NCBI RefSeq assembly: GCF_019097595.1
Contig: NC_080734.1
Coordinates: forward strand, 14,059,392 to 14,123,391
Source of the DNA: Hemibagrus wyckioides
Taxonomy: Eukaryota > Chordata > Actinopteri > Siluriformes > Bagridae
Direction: 5' to 3'
Length of the DNA: 64,000 nucleotides
Shown here: in pieces, positions 1-15,228 of the stretch
How positions within the stretch are numbered: the stretch's first letter is position 1
How the letters are laid out: the number at the start of each line of letters is the position of its first letter
Made by a program: the position numbers and the translations under genes
Notes under the pieces: model-generated
Seen by the model: the letters and a program-made list of their open reading frames with translations, nothing else
What the model was told of the DNA's origin: nothing
The model's database searches: none

Positions 1-201
1 TTTTCCAAAGGTGTCTGCATTTGTTACATCTTAAAAAATGCAAAGGACATCAAAGGTGTTTTAACCTCATCCTGTGATTTTGTGCTGCCACTCATCCAGT
101 TTTCTCCCTCACTTTAGCCAGATGTGCTTCAATGGAGCATGATCAGTGGTGTCAAGCTCTGAGTTACTACACCACACAACAAAGCAGGGAGAAGAGGGCA
201 G

Positions 202-232
<31 letters not shown>

Positions 233-1173
233 GTTAATAGAGGTAGAGGTAGAGGTAGTCTATATGTTGACTGTGTGTTACTTCTGCTTTTGTATTTACT
301 CAAACCCTCTATGCTTTAATAATACACACCATATTTAGGAAGGGGTGTATGTTTAATTCTTCTGCTTTTGTTTTTTTCTTTTTACTCCATCACTCCTTCC
401 TCCCATCATCTGTAGGGTAAAATGCTTGCTGGCTTGTGAGCAGCTTTTGTTTCAGTGTAGGTGTGGGGGTGGGGGCCGGGATGGAGGGTTGTTGGCTCAG
501 CGGGATCGTGTTTCAAACTTTCATTTCCTGAAATGTTTGAGGGAACATCCAGGGTTTTATCAGTGCCCATTACACTGAAATGGAGGGAGGGAGAGACAGG
601 ACTCAAGTTACCTGGCCTGTCACTCAGCTATCAATGGACAAACAGTATTCTCATAGCTCAGACCTGAAAGCTCTTGTACACTTCCAACCATACACATACT
701 TTTCGTTTTTTTTCCCCCAAAACACATACAGGTCATACAATTCACATGATGAATAAACTATACGCACATCACATTCCAAAAAAAGCTGGCTGTGATTAAA
801 GATTTGTAAAGATGATCATTTAAATCTTAAAGCCTTTGGAAGAAAATTACTGTATATTTGCATTATTTTTCATGCATTGTGTCTCGAGCACAGTGACTGT
901 ACAGTGCTTACGAGTTTGGCTCCTTCCACAATGCTCATATTCACCTGGTTTAATCATGCATGTCTTCAGCTCTGGTTTCCACAGGATTTGCTGTCATACT
1001 ACACCAAGAGGATCAGGAGAATCTTTTGTTTTTTCTTATGTAAAAAAAAATGTTTGCTGTATGTTCTTGTATTATTATTTACAGCTTCAGTGAGTCCTGA
1101 ATTTGATTCTGACCTTGCGTTACTACTAGATTGTTTGAATGTCTACATGAATGGTATCCTGCTATTAAACAAC

Positions 1174-1251
1174 AAATAAATAAATTAATTAATTAATTAA
1201 TAATAATAATAATAATAATAATAAGAAGAAGAAGAAGAAGAAGAAGAAGAA
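1174..1251. repeat. Compound (ATTA)n-(AAT)n-(AAG)n microsatellite
   Basis: Three short tandem motifs follow one another without gaps. Confidence 0.95.
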
Positions 1252-1499
1252 TATATCTAATATATCTAATATTTTCATTAGATTCATTAAGAAATTTTTA
1301 TATTACCTGGTTAACCATTTATATTTCTATCAATCTATATTTGTAATTTTATTATCTTTCTTAATTATATATATATTTTCAATTATTGAGTTGATCTTTT
1401 TTATACATTTAGGTGCTTATTTATTTAGTATATATTTAGTTTGGTGCTTTAATTCGAAACAATATACAACTCTATCCAATTATGATAAGCAGTAGATAA

Positions 1500-1620
1500 G
1501 CAGTTGAGACTTTTAGGACCTTGCTTAAGGCTCGAGACGAGGCTCCCTAGTTGCAGTACTGGGATTGAAACTCTTGCAAAATTTTACGCTAGTGCTCAGT
1601 TTTCAACCTTCTCTCTATCT
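1500..1620 (-). repeat. SINE-like remnant
   Basis: Motifs GACCTTGCTTAAGGCTCGAG and GCAGTACTGGGATTGAAACT resemble, in reverse orientation, the tRNA-derived head of a common fish SINE. It is heavily degraded. Confidence 0.35.
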
Positions 1621-1947
1621 ACCACTACTGTAGTCTATGGAAAAGGAAACATAAAAATCTGTTCACTCAAAATTCACTCAGGTCAGTGAATGGTTGAAAT
1701 TCAAAAAGCACTTTAAATATGATAAATAGGATAAATATGTTAAATATGACCCAAACGTGGTTCACATTTGAAATATGTGATGGAAGAATGCAACAAATAT
1801 CTTTCCAAATCGTAGAAAGCTGATTTAATAAAATAAATGTACTTATAAATTAAATTGTTTTTTTTGTTTTTTTTTTTTCAAAATTACAAAACGCTGCAGA
1901 TATACTGCAATAAGTACCTCCAGTTATTTACATGTTGTTTTTTTTTA

Positions 1948-2036
<89 letters not shown>
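1948..2036. repeat. (GATA)n microsatellite
   Basis: About 22 units of GATA. Overlapping open frames encoding repeated Tyr-Leu-Ser-Ile are artefacts of it. Confidence 0.97.
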
Positions 2037-2188
2037 CTCACTCTGTCTTCTTCTTCTCTGTCCATACACACACACACACACACAGGAGTATAATATACAA
2101 ATATTTTAGTAGATGTCAAACATAGCCTGTGCCACCCACTAGTAGTATAGTGTATTTTGTGTGTGGAATATGATTTCTCACTCATTTC

Positions 2189-2308
2189 ATATTTTATGTG
2201 TATTTCCTTAATGTGTAATTTAATTTAATATTAAATTCATACATAATATACTATCTATGAATTTAATATGAAATTTAATTACACATTAAGGAAATACACA
2301 TAAAATAT
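2189..2308. repeat. Foldback (inverted repeat, 53-bp arms, 14-nt loop)
   Basis: The left arm (2189-2241) and right arm (2256-2308) are reverse complements apart from a few mismatches. It is AT-rich. It could be a small MITE or a hairpin relic; no flanking target duplication was confirmed. Confidence 0.85.
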
Positions 2309-2385
2309 AAAAGGAAGGATAAAATATTATAAGGAAGTACGAAGAACATTAGCATAGATTATTTTTAAGTGGACTAATTGAGTTT

Positions 2386-2388
<3 letters not shown>

Positions 2389-2424
<36 letters not shown>
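2389..2424. repeat. (TG)n microsatellite
   Basis: This is about 36 bp of TG repeats. Confidence 0.96.
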
Positions 2425-2427
<3 letters not shown>

Positions 2428-5400
2428 CTGTGTGCACTGTGTGTGTGTCACACATTTGTGCTGCTGCTCTAGAGTTGCTCTGCGGTCATCACCCACACAT
2501 ACCTGCTGTGTGAACCCAGCAAGGGGCTGACGCCAGGCAGGGTGAAAGCAGGAGCAGAACCCTGCTATATCACCTTAAACCCTGCTGATGGAGAGCTCCC
2601 GGCCTGTGAGACAACTGCCTCCGCTCGTCTATCAGCCTGCCTGGACTTTGAAACCTGAGCCCCTGTGACCGCCTCGCTGTAATCCGTTATCCAGCACTGC
2701 ACCAATCAGCCATGACCAGAGAGACTACGGTGAAGAGCGTGTGACCCTCCACTCCTGACCATTACAAGCATGAAGGGAGGCCAAAATGATAGTGCAGTGC
2801 ATGCTGTTTTTCTGAAGCATCTCTAGGTGACATACAGAAGACCAGCTACTGAAATCAGCTGTCATTGTCCTGGCAAGAGAGAGTGTAGATAGAGCGGCAG
2901 GTGTGCAGCACGGGCCAGTCGACCTGCTTTTTATGCATGGGTCTTTGTGTCATGTGTTTGTTTGGGTGCTTCTGTCTGTCTGGTTGTGTTTTGTTTGTCT
3001 ATGAACAATGCTCAATTAATCAACAGTTTTACAACATATTAAACTAAATATTAATTTGTAGGGTGGCTCTTTTCTTAAGTCACACTTTCCCAACTAACGC
3101 CTATTAGCATAAGCATTATCATATTGCCAGTGAAGGTCTGCAAATGTTCATGTTGTTTTGTTATAGACAAAGTTGGTCTTGTGAAGTGATAAACTCATGG
3201 TGATGACAGCATCAGTCATTAGACTTGTAAGCTGATATGATATGCTAGATTGTTCCCACTCAACTGCCTTGATTTTTTTGGTCAAGGGCATTTCAGAGTA
3301 ATTCTACTTAAATCACTTGCTCAGAACTTGAGTTCTCTTGATTTATAGATGAATTTAAAAATATACACATGATTGCTATATTTTCAGCAATTAGCACCAG
3401 TCATGGTCTTTTAACGTAGCTCAGAACAAGAGCATAAGCTATTAGTCCTTTGGGTTCGTAAAATCCATATAGCCAGTCTGGCATTTCAAATGTCTCCTAA
3501 AGGTCAAACCCCTTGATGCACCTCCATATGGAAAACTACTTTAACATACCTTTTTAAAATGCCTACCCTATTCCCAGAACTGCAATAACTTATAATCAAC
3601 TGCTGAACAAAACAGTTAACAATTTTGTCATGGTAATACATCAATAATTTAAAAAGCCTTAATTATTCAAATTTAGAAATGTGTTAGCATTTATGATGTT
3701 GGAGCTCTAATTGGTGATATGTTTTTCTCATCTTAGATTTTTTTATTATACAATACATAATAACATTCCATAACTTACAACCCTGTAGGTATTTAAGTTA
3801 AACTGCCAATTAGGCAGACACTCTTAGTTCTTAGTGTATTGTTTGTCTCAATATTAGTCATGGTTTGTAATCCCCTGATGCCTCACTGAGTCAGAAATTG
3901 AGGTCAGACATTTATGGACAGAGAAAGATTGAGAGACAGAAGGTAAGAGTGTAGGTGGGGGAAGGGAGGGATATGAGGCCCACCTGTTCTATTTCTGCAC
4001 TTTTCTCCCCCCCACATTATGAGTGAAGAGAATGGGACTCACTTGTACACCCAACCTCACCCCCACAGGGACTGCTCACATTACAGCCGAACTCTTTTCT
4101 TCCCACAGAAGAAACTCCCTATATGTCTTATTCACATCCAGCACAGACTGACGCTTTGTGTGCTCACCTTGATTTAGTGGTGCAGCAGAGAGTTGGCTCT
4201 CAGAGGCAGCAAGGAAAGAGAAACCTGAACCATCTTAAAAGCTGCCTTGGCCAACCACCAAAGTTTGGTACCAAGCCCACTAGCTTTCCGGGCATTAACT
4301 AAATAATAGTTCAGCTGAGAAAGTGCAGGAGTCAAAAAGCTAATTCTGAAAGTTCATCCATGGTTTAACATCAGTAGCAAGTAATATTTTAACCTTTACA
4401 ATTTGATGATATTGCTTATTGGCCCATACATTTTGTCTGAAACTAAGTAATTATACAGTGAATTTTTAGAGCTGTCTTCATTTGATAAATGGCTTAATAT
4501 TGCTTTTGATGTGATGCTAAATAAATAAATGTTATTTCAGCAGTACACAGCAAGTAGGCTGGATCACAGTCTATTGTATAAGAAAACAACATTAGAACCA
4601 AAAAAAACACCTTGATGATGGTTTAAATCACAAAAAAATACTCCAATGAAAAATCCAGATTGCTCTGACCAGATAGTCCACTAGCTGCCAAAACGCAGGC
4701 TGAGTTGGTCAAGCTTAGGCAGCTGGTAAGTTATTTTCCAGGCTCCTTATTAAGCTATACTTGATTAAATCAATCAGTTCTTGAATCAGCCACACTGCTG
4801 TGTTATTTTCTTGAAACAACTTAGAAACCTTTTCCATCTACAAGCTAAGCTGGTCTACCAGCTTGACTCTGTTTTATACCCACTGTGTTTAGGCAGCTGG
4901 TAGCCCGTCAGACCATGCTAGATTTTCCCCAGGAATTTGGCACTAGTCAGTTTAACTCTTTTCCGGTTGAATCTAAAACAAATAATATGTCGAATATGAC
5001 GACTAAAATGTCATTAGAAATGTTTAAACTTTTTAATTTTACTGTGAATATCGTGCATGCCGTGTTCTTTAGATAATTTCACATGGGTGCTGAGCAGAAA
5101 GGAATGTAACAGGGTCTCTGTATATGGCCAGCACTGGCTCTCTAACACAGCTCAGTACTGCCTCAGCGCCTGGTTCTGATTAGCGACCGGAAATCCGCGG
5201 TGCTCTCTGCGCAAAACTGAGTGTGACATGCGCGCGTCGGGCTGGGTGGGAGGCCGTGGGGTACCAAAACTTTAAAGCAAACAAAGAAAGAAAAAGGTTT
5301 GCACGTCTAACAGATAAACACAGTTTGTCCAGTATCGTACCCGAATAATTGGGGCTATATCTTAGTTCTCATACAAAACTAAATACTGTGTATTTTGACG

Positions 5401-6164
5401 CATTTGTGTTAGCGTCTTTAAGCCTTGGCCTTCTAAATAGTATGGATGCTATTGAAATGGCCACGATCATATTTGCCTCAAGGGATTGACGCCCAAGGTC
5501 AAAAGGTCCAAATCCTTGCAACTCAGCTGAAAATGTTCTGCATATTCCCTTGAAGTTGCAGTCAGGCTTCGGCGCCATGTCAACATAACGAACTGCGTAA
5601 ACAAATAATAAAGATTTTAAAATGATGTCACCAATGAATTGTAATAGATCTCTGTATGCGTGCGGGTTATTTCTGCTACTTCATTTTCTTCATTTTACTT
5701 CATTCATCTGCTTAACATTTCCTAGCTGTATAAACAAATGCATACGGAAATCGGATGACAAAACATCCGTTTTTTGTAACATATTGTGAAAGGTTGTGTA
5801 GACCACATTTCAATAAAACGCATTTAAAGCTTTAGCCGAGGCACAAAGTTATCAACCCAACCAACTTTGCCTTAAATATGTTTGCATTCTGCTTATTCTT
5901 TGGTTGTACATCAAAACTTATGAATGAAGGCGCGTGAGCGCGCTTAGGGCAGCTAGTGTCTTCTCTCTGGCCCTGAACCACCAGAGCAAACAGTGAGAGA
6001 GCGCAAAGCAAACAGCAGCCAAAGAAACGGAACGAGGCGCTGCGAGCGGATAAGCAGCACGCGCCTCCCGGGGCTCCGAAAAGTCAACAAACCTCCCCTG
6101 TCTCTGTCCGTGCGCACTTTCATAAAGACATCTTTTGTATAATAAATTACAGACAAGTGTATTG

Positions 6165-6201
<37 letters not shown>

Positions 6202-6615
6202 TGTTGTTGCTGTTGATGTTGTTGTCACACTTTAACGTGTATAATTTTTTTTATAGTTTATTATTAATGTATTAGAATTATGACCGCAGGGTTTTGACCT
6301 GAAGTGGAATCTGGTGGGAAAAAAAGCGACAATATGTTTTCACGGATTTTGTCTAAATTAATTAACAAAATCAAAATAAATATATAAGGTTATTACGGTG
6401 AAATATTGTTGCACATCGTGTTGGTTTATATGTGACTACTAAAGTATACTAATCTGCGTTTTTTACGATCTTGCATCTTGCAGTCGCCACCAATTAAAAA
6501 GTGTAAATTGTTTCACATTTGTAACTGTTGTATTTGAAGTATAATGGCTGCAAGACACACGCGCTGCAAAATCAAACAGTGGAAAAAAGGCGTCATGAGA
6601 GTGATGAAGACTGGT

Positions 6616-6621
6616 TTTATT
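6616..6621 (-). terminator. six1: Candidate six1 polyadenylation signal
   Basis: The minus strand reads AATAAA about 250 nt downstream of the six1 stop. It is placed only by motif and distance; there is no transcript evidence. Confidence 0.3.
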
Positions 6622-6873
6622 TACTGATTTTGGTTTTGTCCTCTGTCCAGTTTAACGACTTGGCAAATGTCAGTCCATGCGGCTATTAGCCTGCTACTGT
6701 GGTATAAACCTACTGTGAAACTGAACCAGGGAAAAAAAAAATCTACAGATTCTGGTGTTCACATTATACCTTTCGAGGTTTATATCTACAGTAAAGTGGC
6801 AGAATAGCTCGCTCTATTGATCCGTACAAAATAAAACAACAAAAAAAATAAATAGGATTTTAGTCTTAATGGC

Positions 6874-9084
<2,211 letters not shown>

Positions 9085-9171
9085 TCAACAAGCTTCTAAG
9101 TTTTGGACGTTGGTTGGAGACGCTGTGCTCCGCGTCCAGTGGTGTCGCGCTAAAAGAGTGCAGCGCGCGCG

Positions 9172-9180
9172 CTGATTGGC
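9172..9180 (-). promoter_or_regulatory. six1: CCAAT box upstream of six1
   Basis: The minus strand reads GCCAATCAG about 250 nt upstream of the six1 ATG, in a CpG-bearing stretch. No TATA element was seen close to the gene. A similar CCAAT box lies upstream of six4, so both promoters look CCAAT/CpG type. Confidence 0.4.
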
Positions 9181-10041
9181 TCTCCATGCGCCCTATCCGA
9201 ACAGCGCTGAAGCAAAGAGCTCCTGCTGCCATTTCCTCCCTCGGGAACTCGGTGGTCTGAAACCAGATCTCCCGTCTCCAGTTTTACCTGAGGGAGTGGA
9301 GCACCTCGATACTAATCAATTACAGTGGGTCTCCGAAGGCTACACTCACTCTCATCTCCACCTCAAGCCCACTTTGCCCATTTACCGATCTTACATTTAA
9401 CTTAAACAACTCTGAAGCCATTAAATTATTAATGAATTTAGTCCAATGTCTGAATTGGAAGGGGGTGGGGGGTAAGCTTAAATATTTTTCCAGAAATATT
9501 TCTCCAGTTTGAGCAGCCAAAAAATATCCTATTTGATGAAATAATTCCCTCACAGAGCACAAGAAGAATGTAAAAAAGGGGTGGATCATTTTGGGTTGCT
9601 AATTTACTGTATGTATCCACGTAACCGACACACAGGTTTCTCTGCTATTTGCTGGCCAGGTGTGTATTGTGAAGGCACACGCAGTGCGCTGTGCGTGAGG
9701 TCCCAGTGCGCACACCACGGTGATTAGATACTTAGCGTCCCATTAAAAAACAATCAAGCTCTAGAGGTGGAGAGATAACACAACGCAGCTAAAAGATAAG
9801 CCTTAAACCGAGGCGTGCTAAATCCCCCAACTTCAAAGCATCCGACTACATTTAAATTAGGCAAACACAAGTTCAGTCCATGCACCAACTCAAAAAGCGC
9901 AGTTTAGTAATAAGCAGGTCGTTTTTTATTTAATTTATTTTAAACGCAGCAAAATTTTCAGTGTGAATCGAATCCTTGTAATGTTATATGTATATTGTAA
10001 ACATTATCTCAACATTAGTGCTTTGTATTTGTAGGTGTATT

Positions 10042-10144
<103 letters not shown>

Positions 10145-10714
10145 TGAGCGTGACTGGATTCCTTGGTTGAGTAATTTGTTTTCCTTTAACATCGTGCAAG
10201 TCTTTTCCCCCATCTCGCCCTGGCTTTTCTTTCCCCCCATCTTCTGTACAGTGAAACCGAAAACCGGTGCATTAGTAAATGAGTTCTGTGTTCGTCCAGC
10301 TCTTTGCTATCCAGTCGCTGTTTTAAGGAATAGATCACATTTCTTTATCTGCGCCGAAATCTGCAATATGACACCAGGGCGACGCGAAGCTCACGATCAC
10401 TCACCCGGAATGGAGCACCTCTTTATAATTTAATTGGAGACGGAGCGTCCATTTTCAAGAAGACCACGGAGTCCACTCAGTGGCCCACGCACTCCTTATC
10501 CTACTCTACTGCACTGATGGCTGGATTGTCCTATGAATTTAGCCCTGGGTCACTAAGATAAAGTAAGGACTTAATTAGGTTTAGAGGGCAATTCAGGCAC
10601 CTGTGAAAACATTTTTTGCCCACTGTCCCTGAAGGGTCGGCGAGAAGAGGAGTCTTGTAATTATCCATCTGTTCGGAAAAATAACAGATTTTTTATTTTT
10701 TTAAGATTTTTTAC

Positions 10715-10716
<2 letters not shown>

Positions 10717-10778
<62 letters not shown>
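10717..10778. repeat. (AT)n microsatellite
   Basis: This is about 62 bp of pure AT directly abutting the 72-bp palindrome that follows. Confidence 0.97.
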
Positions 10779-10781
<3 letters not shown>

Positions 10782-10850
10782 TTGACGTACGACACACACA
10801 CACACACAAATATATATATTTGTGTGTGTGTGTGTGTCGTACGTCAATCT
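10779..10850. repeat. Perfect 72-bp palindrome (36-bp arms, no spacer)
   Basis: Each arm starts AGATTGACGTACGACAC, continues through a (CA)n run and meets at a central TATA. I checked all 36 base pairs and they pair exactly. The symmetry ends at both edges (10778 and 10851 do not pair). On single-stranded DNA it would form a long hairpin or cruciform. Confidence 0.95.
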
Positions 10851-11340
10851 TTTATTTTGCACCTTTTAATCTTACTCTTTGAGCAAAGACGTCCACCTTT
10901 TATCTTTCTACATTTATCCACTGTCTACCTTTTTTTGTAAATACAATGAATAGTGTTAACTTCCTAACTAATTTTGCTAATTTTAAATAATTTATTTTAG
11001 ACACATTTATAAGACAGATCTTTTATGTAAATGCTTAGACTTCAAATATTTGTAATAGTTTAGACATACGTTCTTTACCATATAAGGATTTGAGACTTGG
11101 GACTTTCTTAAACTTAACGACTTGTACCCTTTAACTAGCTGGTCTGTCTGTAGACCTTTTTTCATCTCTCAGGTCAGTGATGGACGGCTCTGCTTGTCCT
11201 TATGTCTCCTCTACACTGAGACGCCCGTCTTAAAGCTGAAGCCGAAAGGCTCTGGTCGCTCTCAGACCCTGATCATTTCAAGATGTGCTCTTTTACAGCC
11301 TGAAGGCGAAGGGATGGAGACCACAACGCTGAAATGCAAC

Positions 11341-11358
11341 ACACATACACACACACAC

Positions 11359-11394
<36 letters not shown>
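11341..11394. repeat. (CA)n/(GA)n microsatellite
   Basis: A short ACAC run is followed by about 33 bp of GA repeats. Confidence 0.95.
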
Positions 11395-11399
<5 letters not shown>

Positions 11400-11973
11400 T
11401 TATGAATTTTATAAATTATTATTCTAATGAAAGCTCATATTATTTTATTGTTTTAAATCGAGTTTTCGTTGTCCGAATATTAAGATGTATTTTAGGCTAT
11501 ATTACGTTATTGCATTTGTTATCTTTTATTCTCTCTCTCTTTTTTTCTCTCAAACGGTATTCGCGACATCCTTCTAAAGCGCAGACTGGACCTAGATTAG
11601 TCATGTAAGACTTGTCAAGAAAGCTTCATTAAATGTGACTGGAGCAAATATAGCTATTTTATTTGCCTATTTTATAGATCTTTTTTTTTCTTGCATAGCA
11701 CTGTGTTGTAGCTTACTATTTATTTTTTCAAATAATAAATATATTAAAAAGTCTAATAAAAGTCTACTGTTTTGATTAGGAAAGTTAGTAGCATATAGAT
11801 AGAAGGCTAGTAATTTATAATATCGCCAGTGCATAGGCTATTAATATGTTTACATTGTAAGGAATTTAAAAGCGAATTAAATAAAATTCGGAGCATACAG
11901 TGTACCCGTGAAGTACACGCTTATATGCCACAGCTAATGTAATATACAATGTAATATATGTAATACCTCTAAC

Positions 11974-12061
<88 letters not shown>
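11974..12061. repeat. (CTAT)n microsatellite
   Basis: This is about 22 units of CTAT, which is GATA on the other strand, between six1 and six4. Confidence 0.97.
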
Positions 12062-12219
12062 TCACACACATACATGCATACACAAGTGTTATAGTATAAA
12101 TTCATACAAGTGAACAAAAGCAACAGTTTTGGATCAAATCCTACAAATAATTCATAATTCATCTAACAGTAATGTTTATTTAATTTATATTTATTTTAGA
12201 TATCCTCATTCATTATTTT

Positions 12220-12770
12220 TGTGGAAATGTATGGGATTTGGGAGTTTTCTTTAGAGTCAAATAAATTTTCATCATCTAGTACGCAGCCTCAGCCATCTGT
12301 CGAGAAAATGGCCAACGATAAATATATTCACAGTACTTTCGGACATGTTTATGAATCTCCTCTACATCATTTATATGGGACACAGATAAACCACAGTGAC
12401 CTCTGTTGCTCTGGAGAAAATTTGTCTTGCTATTGGCCGGCATTCAATTCTTCCTTTAGGCAAATGTACTGTTTCTGCCCTAGAAGCTTACGTCATGCAT
12501 AAGAAGACATAGCACTGTCTTAGAGACAAATACACTCCTGTGGGAGTCTGCCACTTATCAATTACCTAAACAACTCTCTTAATGACAGTATTTTTTTGTT
12601 GATTTGCTCACAGGGATTTTCAAGGGCATGTCATTATTTTCCCAAATTAGCCAAACGCAGCTCCTTTCTCCAGATGCATGTGATTGCTCTGTTCATAACA
12701 ATTAGATACTTTTACCACTTGCTATCACACACAATTACATTGAACATGTGCCTCATCAATTCTCAATGCT
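12220..12770. promoter_or_regulatory. Candidate conserved non-coding element, six1-six4 interval
   Basis: This is a non-repetitive block carrying several homeodomain-type AT cores (ATTACC, CAATTA, AATTAC) and CACTTG-type E-box-like sites. The 93-codon open frame at 12221-12502 has no family resemblance and no splice context. The enhancer call is inference from location and composition. Confidence 0.3.
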
Positions 12771-13279
12771 TTCCTGCATGCTTGCTTGTGTGTATGCGTA
12801 TGTGTGTGAAGTGGTGGGTCTGTGAATCATACAGACCCAGTTGGCCTCTGACCTCACATTAGCACAGTGTGTAGGATTGGGGCGCTCAGGGTTCCAGCTC
12901 AGGTTACCCGCGCCTCACAGGCTACGGCAGCACACTAAATGTCATGCTTTGAAATTGCATGCAAAAGTCAGGGGTCAGCTTCTTTAATAAGCCCACTTCT
13001 ACAGGGTTCCCTCTTTTCTTTTTTTACAGCCTGCTACAGCCAGCATTTATGTGCCTGTGCCAGGTTTGAAAATGTACACAAGGACAAACAGAAGGGGTGG
13101 GGCTGGGTCCCTTGAACAGTCTGAACACTAAAGCTATGTTTGAATGCTAAGATAATGAGTAGTTTCTTGATATCAAAATTCCCATCTATAAGTATTTCTC
13201 CCTTACCTCATACTTATTGTGAAATCCGAGATTGGATGGACTTGAAGGTTCACTCTGTTTTTCTTTGCTGTACTTATGT

Positions 13280-13760
13280 CCTAGGGGATGAAAAGCTCAC
13301 AAAGGGTTTCACAAAAAGCCGTCCCATTCACTGCCCATGGAGACGCTGTGACGTCCATACCTGAACAATACAGCAAGGCAACAAGATACCCCAGGTTACA
13401 CACACTGGCTGACACGCAGGCAGCCCAAGGGAAACGGGGGACACGAAACACACATGTCCGTTTGCCATGGCCATTGGTTCTAAGCTCAAAAGGCCCCAAA
13501 CAAAAGTGCTTTCTTACTCTTCAATATTCCAGGAGGCGCCATTTGATACCTAGTAATCAGCTAATCTGCTGCCCTAGGCAACAGGGTCACCTTTGCACAG
13601 GTAACAATAGAATCTTTACCTGGGCATTTTTCCCCTTTGTCTGTGTGAACCAGTCCTACCTTGGTGCCATTCAATTAGCTTGGACTCACATGCCCTGGTG
13701 TCACAAGAAGGAAATGTTCCCACGATACAGCAAAGACATAAGCCTGATCCTTTGGTGATA
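13280..13760. promoter_or_regulatory. Candidate conserved non-coding element, six1-six4 interval
   Basis: This is a GC-richer, repeat-free block in AT-rich surroundings. It contains SOX-type AACAAT sites and a CACAGGTAAC E-box-like site. It stays open for 156 codons on the plus strand, but the translation has no recognisable domain, so regulatory DNA is the likelier reading. Confidence 0.3.
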
Positions 13761-15023
13761 TCCATTCTACCCTTATTTCACCTTACATATTATAAATATT
13801 TTCATGAATTCTCTGAAAATCAATATATTATGAAATATTCTATTGCATGTACTTACAAGTGGATATACATGCGTAACAAACTGCACAGGTTGTAAAAGCG
13901 TTCCTACAAGACAAGATTTTATCTTGTGCTAACAAATGATAGCTCAAGCTTGACAGAATTCTGTTCCTGTTTGGTCATGTGCAGAAGCCTCTGAGAAATC
14001 CAGCAAGCATATGCAGCTTTTCCACAACCACTCTGTCTTTTAGGATGGCACTTTAAAAATGACCTGGCACATACAGCTGCCAGGCACTGGCAAACGATCA
14101 CAGAGGACACCCATAGTGTGAATTTGAGCTTATGAGAATATGATCTTCATTATGCTGCATATGCATACATTCATGCATTAGTAATGTCTGAGCATCATAG
14201 CCAGCTGTCCTAGAGGCCCAAGTCACAGCCTAATCTTGTTAAATGGAGAGTCTTGTATTTCTTTGCTGCTGACGTCACGCTATTGGGTAAAACACAGAGC
14301 CAACTTACCTACTGCTTCCAATAATGTATGATTCATTCAAGGTGATGTCATTTTCTTCAGTTATCCAAATGTCAACCAAGGACTCCAATGTGAAATACTG
14401 GTGTCAGTGACACATAAAATCCATTCACCATTCATTATGCATGTATAAATATAAAGATTTAATAGAGGTGAATGGTTTATAAAAAATAAGTTGGTTCCAT
14501 TTCTGAGTGCAGGACTCTTAGTCTCAGAATCATTTACAGCATGTGATTGCTTGCCGTGTCTGTAACTCATACATTTAGGGTTATAGTCTGCAGAATCATT
14601 TAATGAACTGTAGTGGTTGGGTATTTTTTATACAGTAAAGCAAAAAAAAAATGCAAAAATAGCCTAAAACCTGTTTTTTTCTTACAACTGAAATCATTTA
14701 CTACTGTAAGGATTTTGTTCCGTTAAGGAAGGTACATGAGACTAGTTGCTGAATGCCCAATAATACAGTATTCTCATATCAAGGACAGATTTTTCATGTG
14801 GTCCTTGAGCTTAAACTGCTTAAAAAGAAAAACATAACAAAATGTTGTTCACATTGCCATTTCAAGCTTCAAAAAATTAAATACAAAATCAAAAGTCAAC
14901 AAAAAAATTAAACATCTGTGCTTTGATAAAATTTTGGAGAGTAAAATAAAGAATCAGTATGAAGCTGCAATGATAGTGCAGAAACATTTGCAAGACGCAC
15001 CAAACACATCCGCTATTTTATAC

Positions 15024-15026
<3 letters not shown>

Positions 15027-15060
<34 letters not shown>
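15027..15060. repeat. (TC)n microsatellite
   Basis: This is about 34 bp of TC repeats roughly 350 bp downstream of the six4 stop. Confidence 0.95.
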
Positions 15061-15063
<3 letters not shown>

Positions 15064-15222
15064 CAACCATGCTCTATCACTCTCAATCTCTCTCAGAATG
15101 AAAATCTCTATTACTGCAAATAGGAGAGAAAAGACAGTGCTGAGACATCTTGTTCAGGGTCAGTGCATCAACAAGTACATTCTGCAGCTATCTGAGTGCA
15201 AGTCAGGACATGTGAGGCTACG

Positions 15223-15228
15223 TTTATT
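15223..15228 (-). terminator. six4: Candidate six4 polyadenylation signal
   Basis: The minus strand reads AATAAA about 185 nt past the six4 stop. It is placed by motif only. Confidence 0.35.

Larger units (their letters stand above)
1..6615. other. Non-coding region downstream of six1
   Basis: No protein-coding gene is recognised here. The stretch holds microsatellites (about 202-224, 1174-1251, 1948-2036, 2389-2424), a SINE-like remnant near 1500-1620, a foldback at 2189-2308, a GC-richer block at about 2460-2960, and two CpG-dense blocks near 5160-5270 and 5925-6115. Open frames in it are short and either repeat-driven or lack family resemblance. In other vertebrates SIX6 lies beyond this side of SIX1, so the region may carry SIX-cluster regulatory DNA; that is inference from known synteny. 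Confidence 0.6.

Noticed and set aside
1884..2185. Open frames rich in Ser-Ile-Tyr-Leu repeats
   Set aside because: They are products of reading the (GATA)n microsatellite.
13288..13758. 156-codon plus-strand open frame between six1 and six4
   Set aside because: It has no recognisable domain, splice context or homology. Non-coding constraint is more likely.
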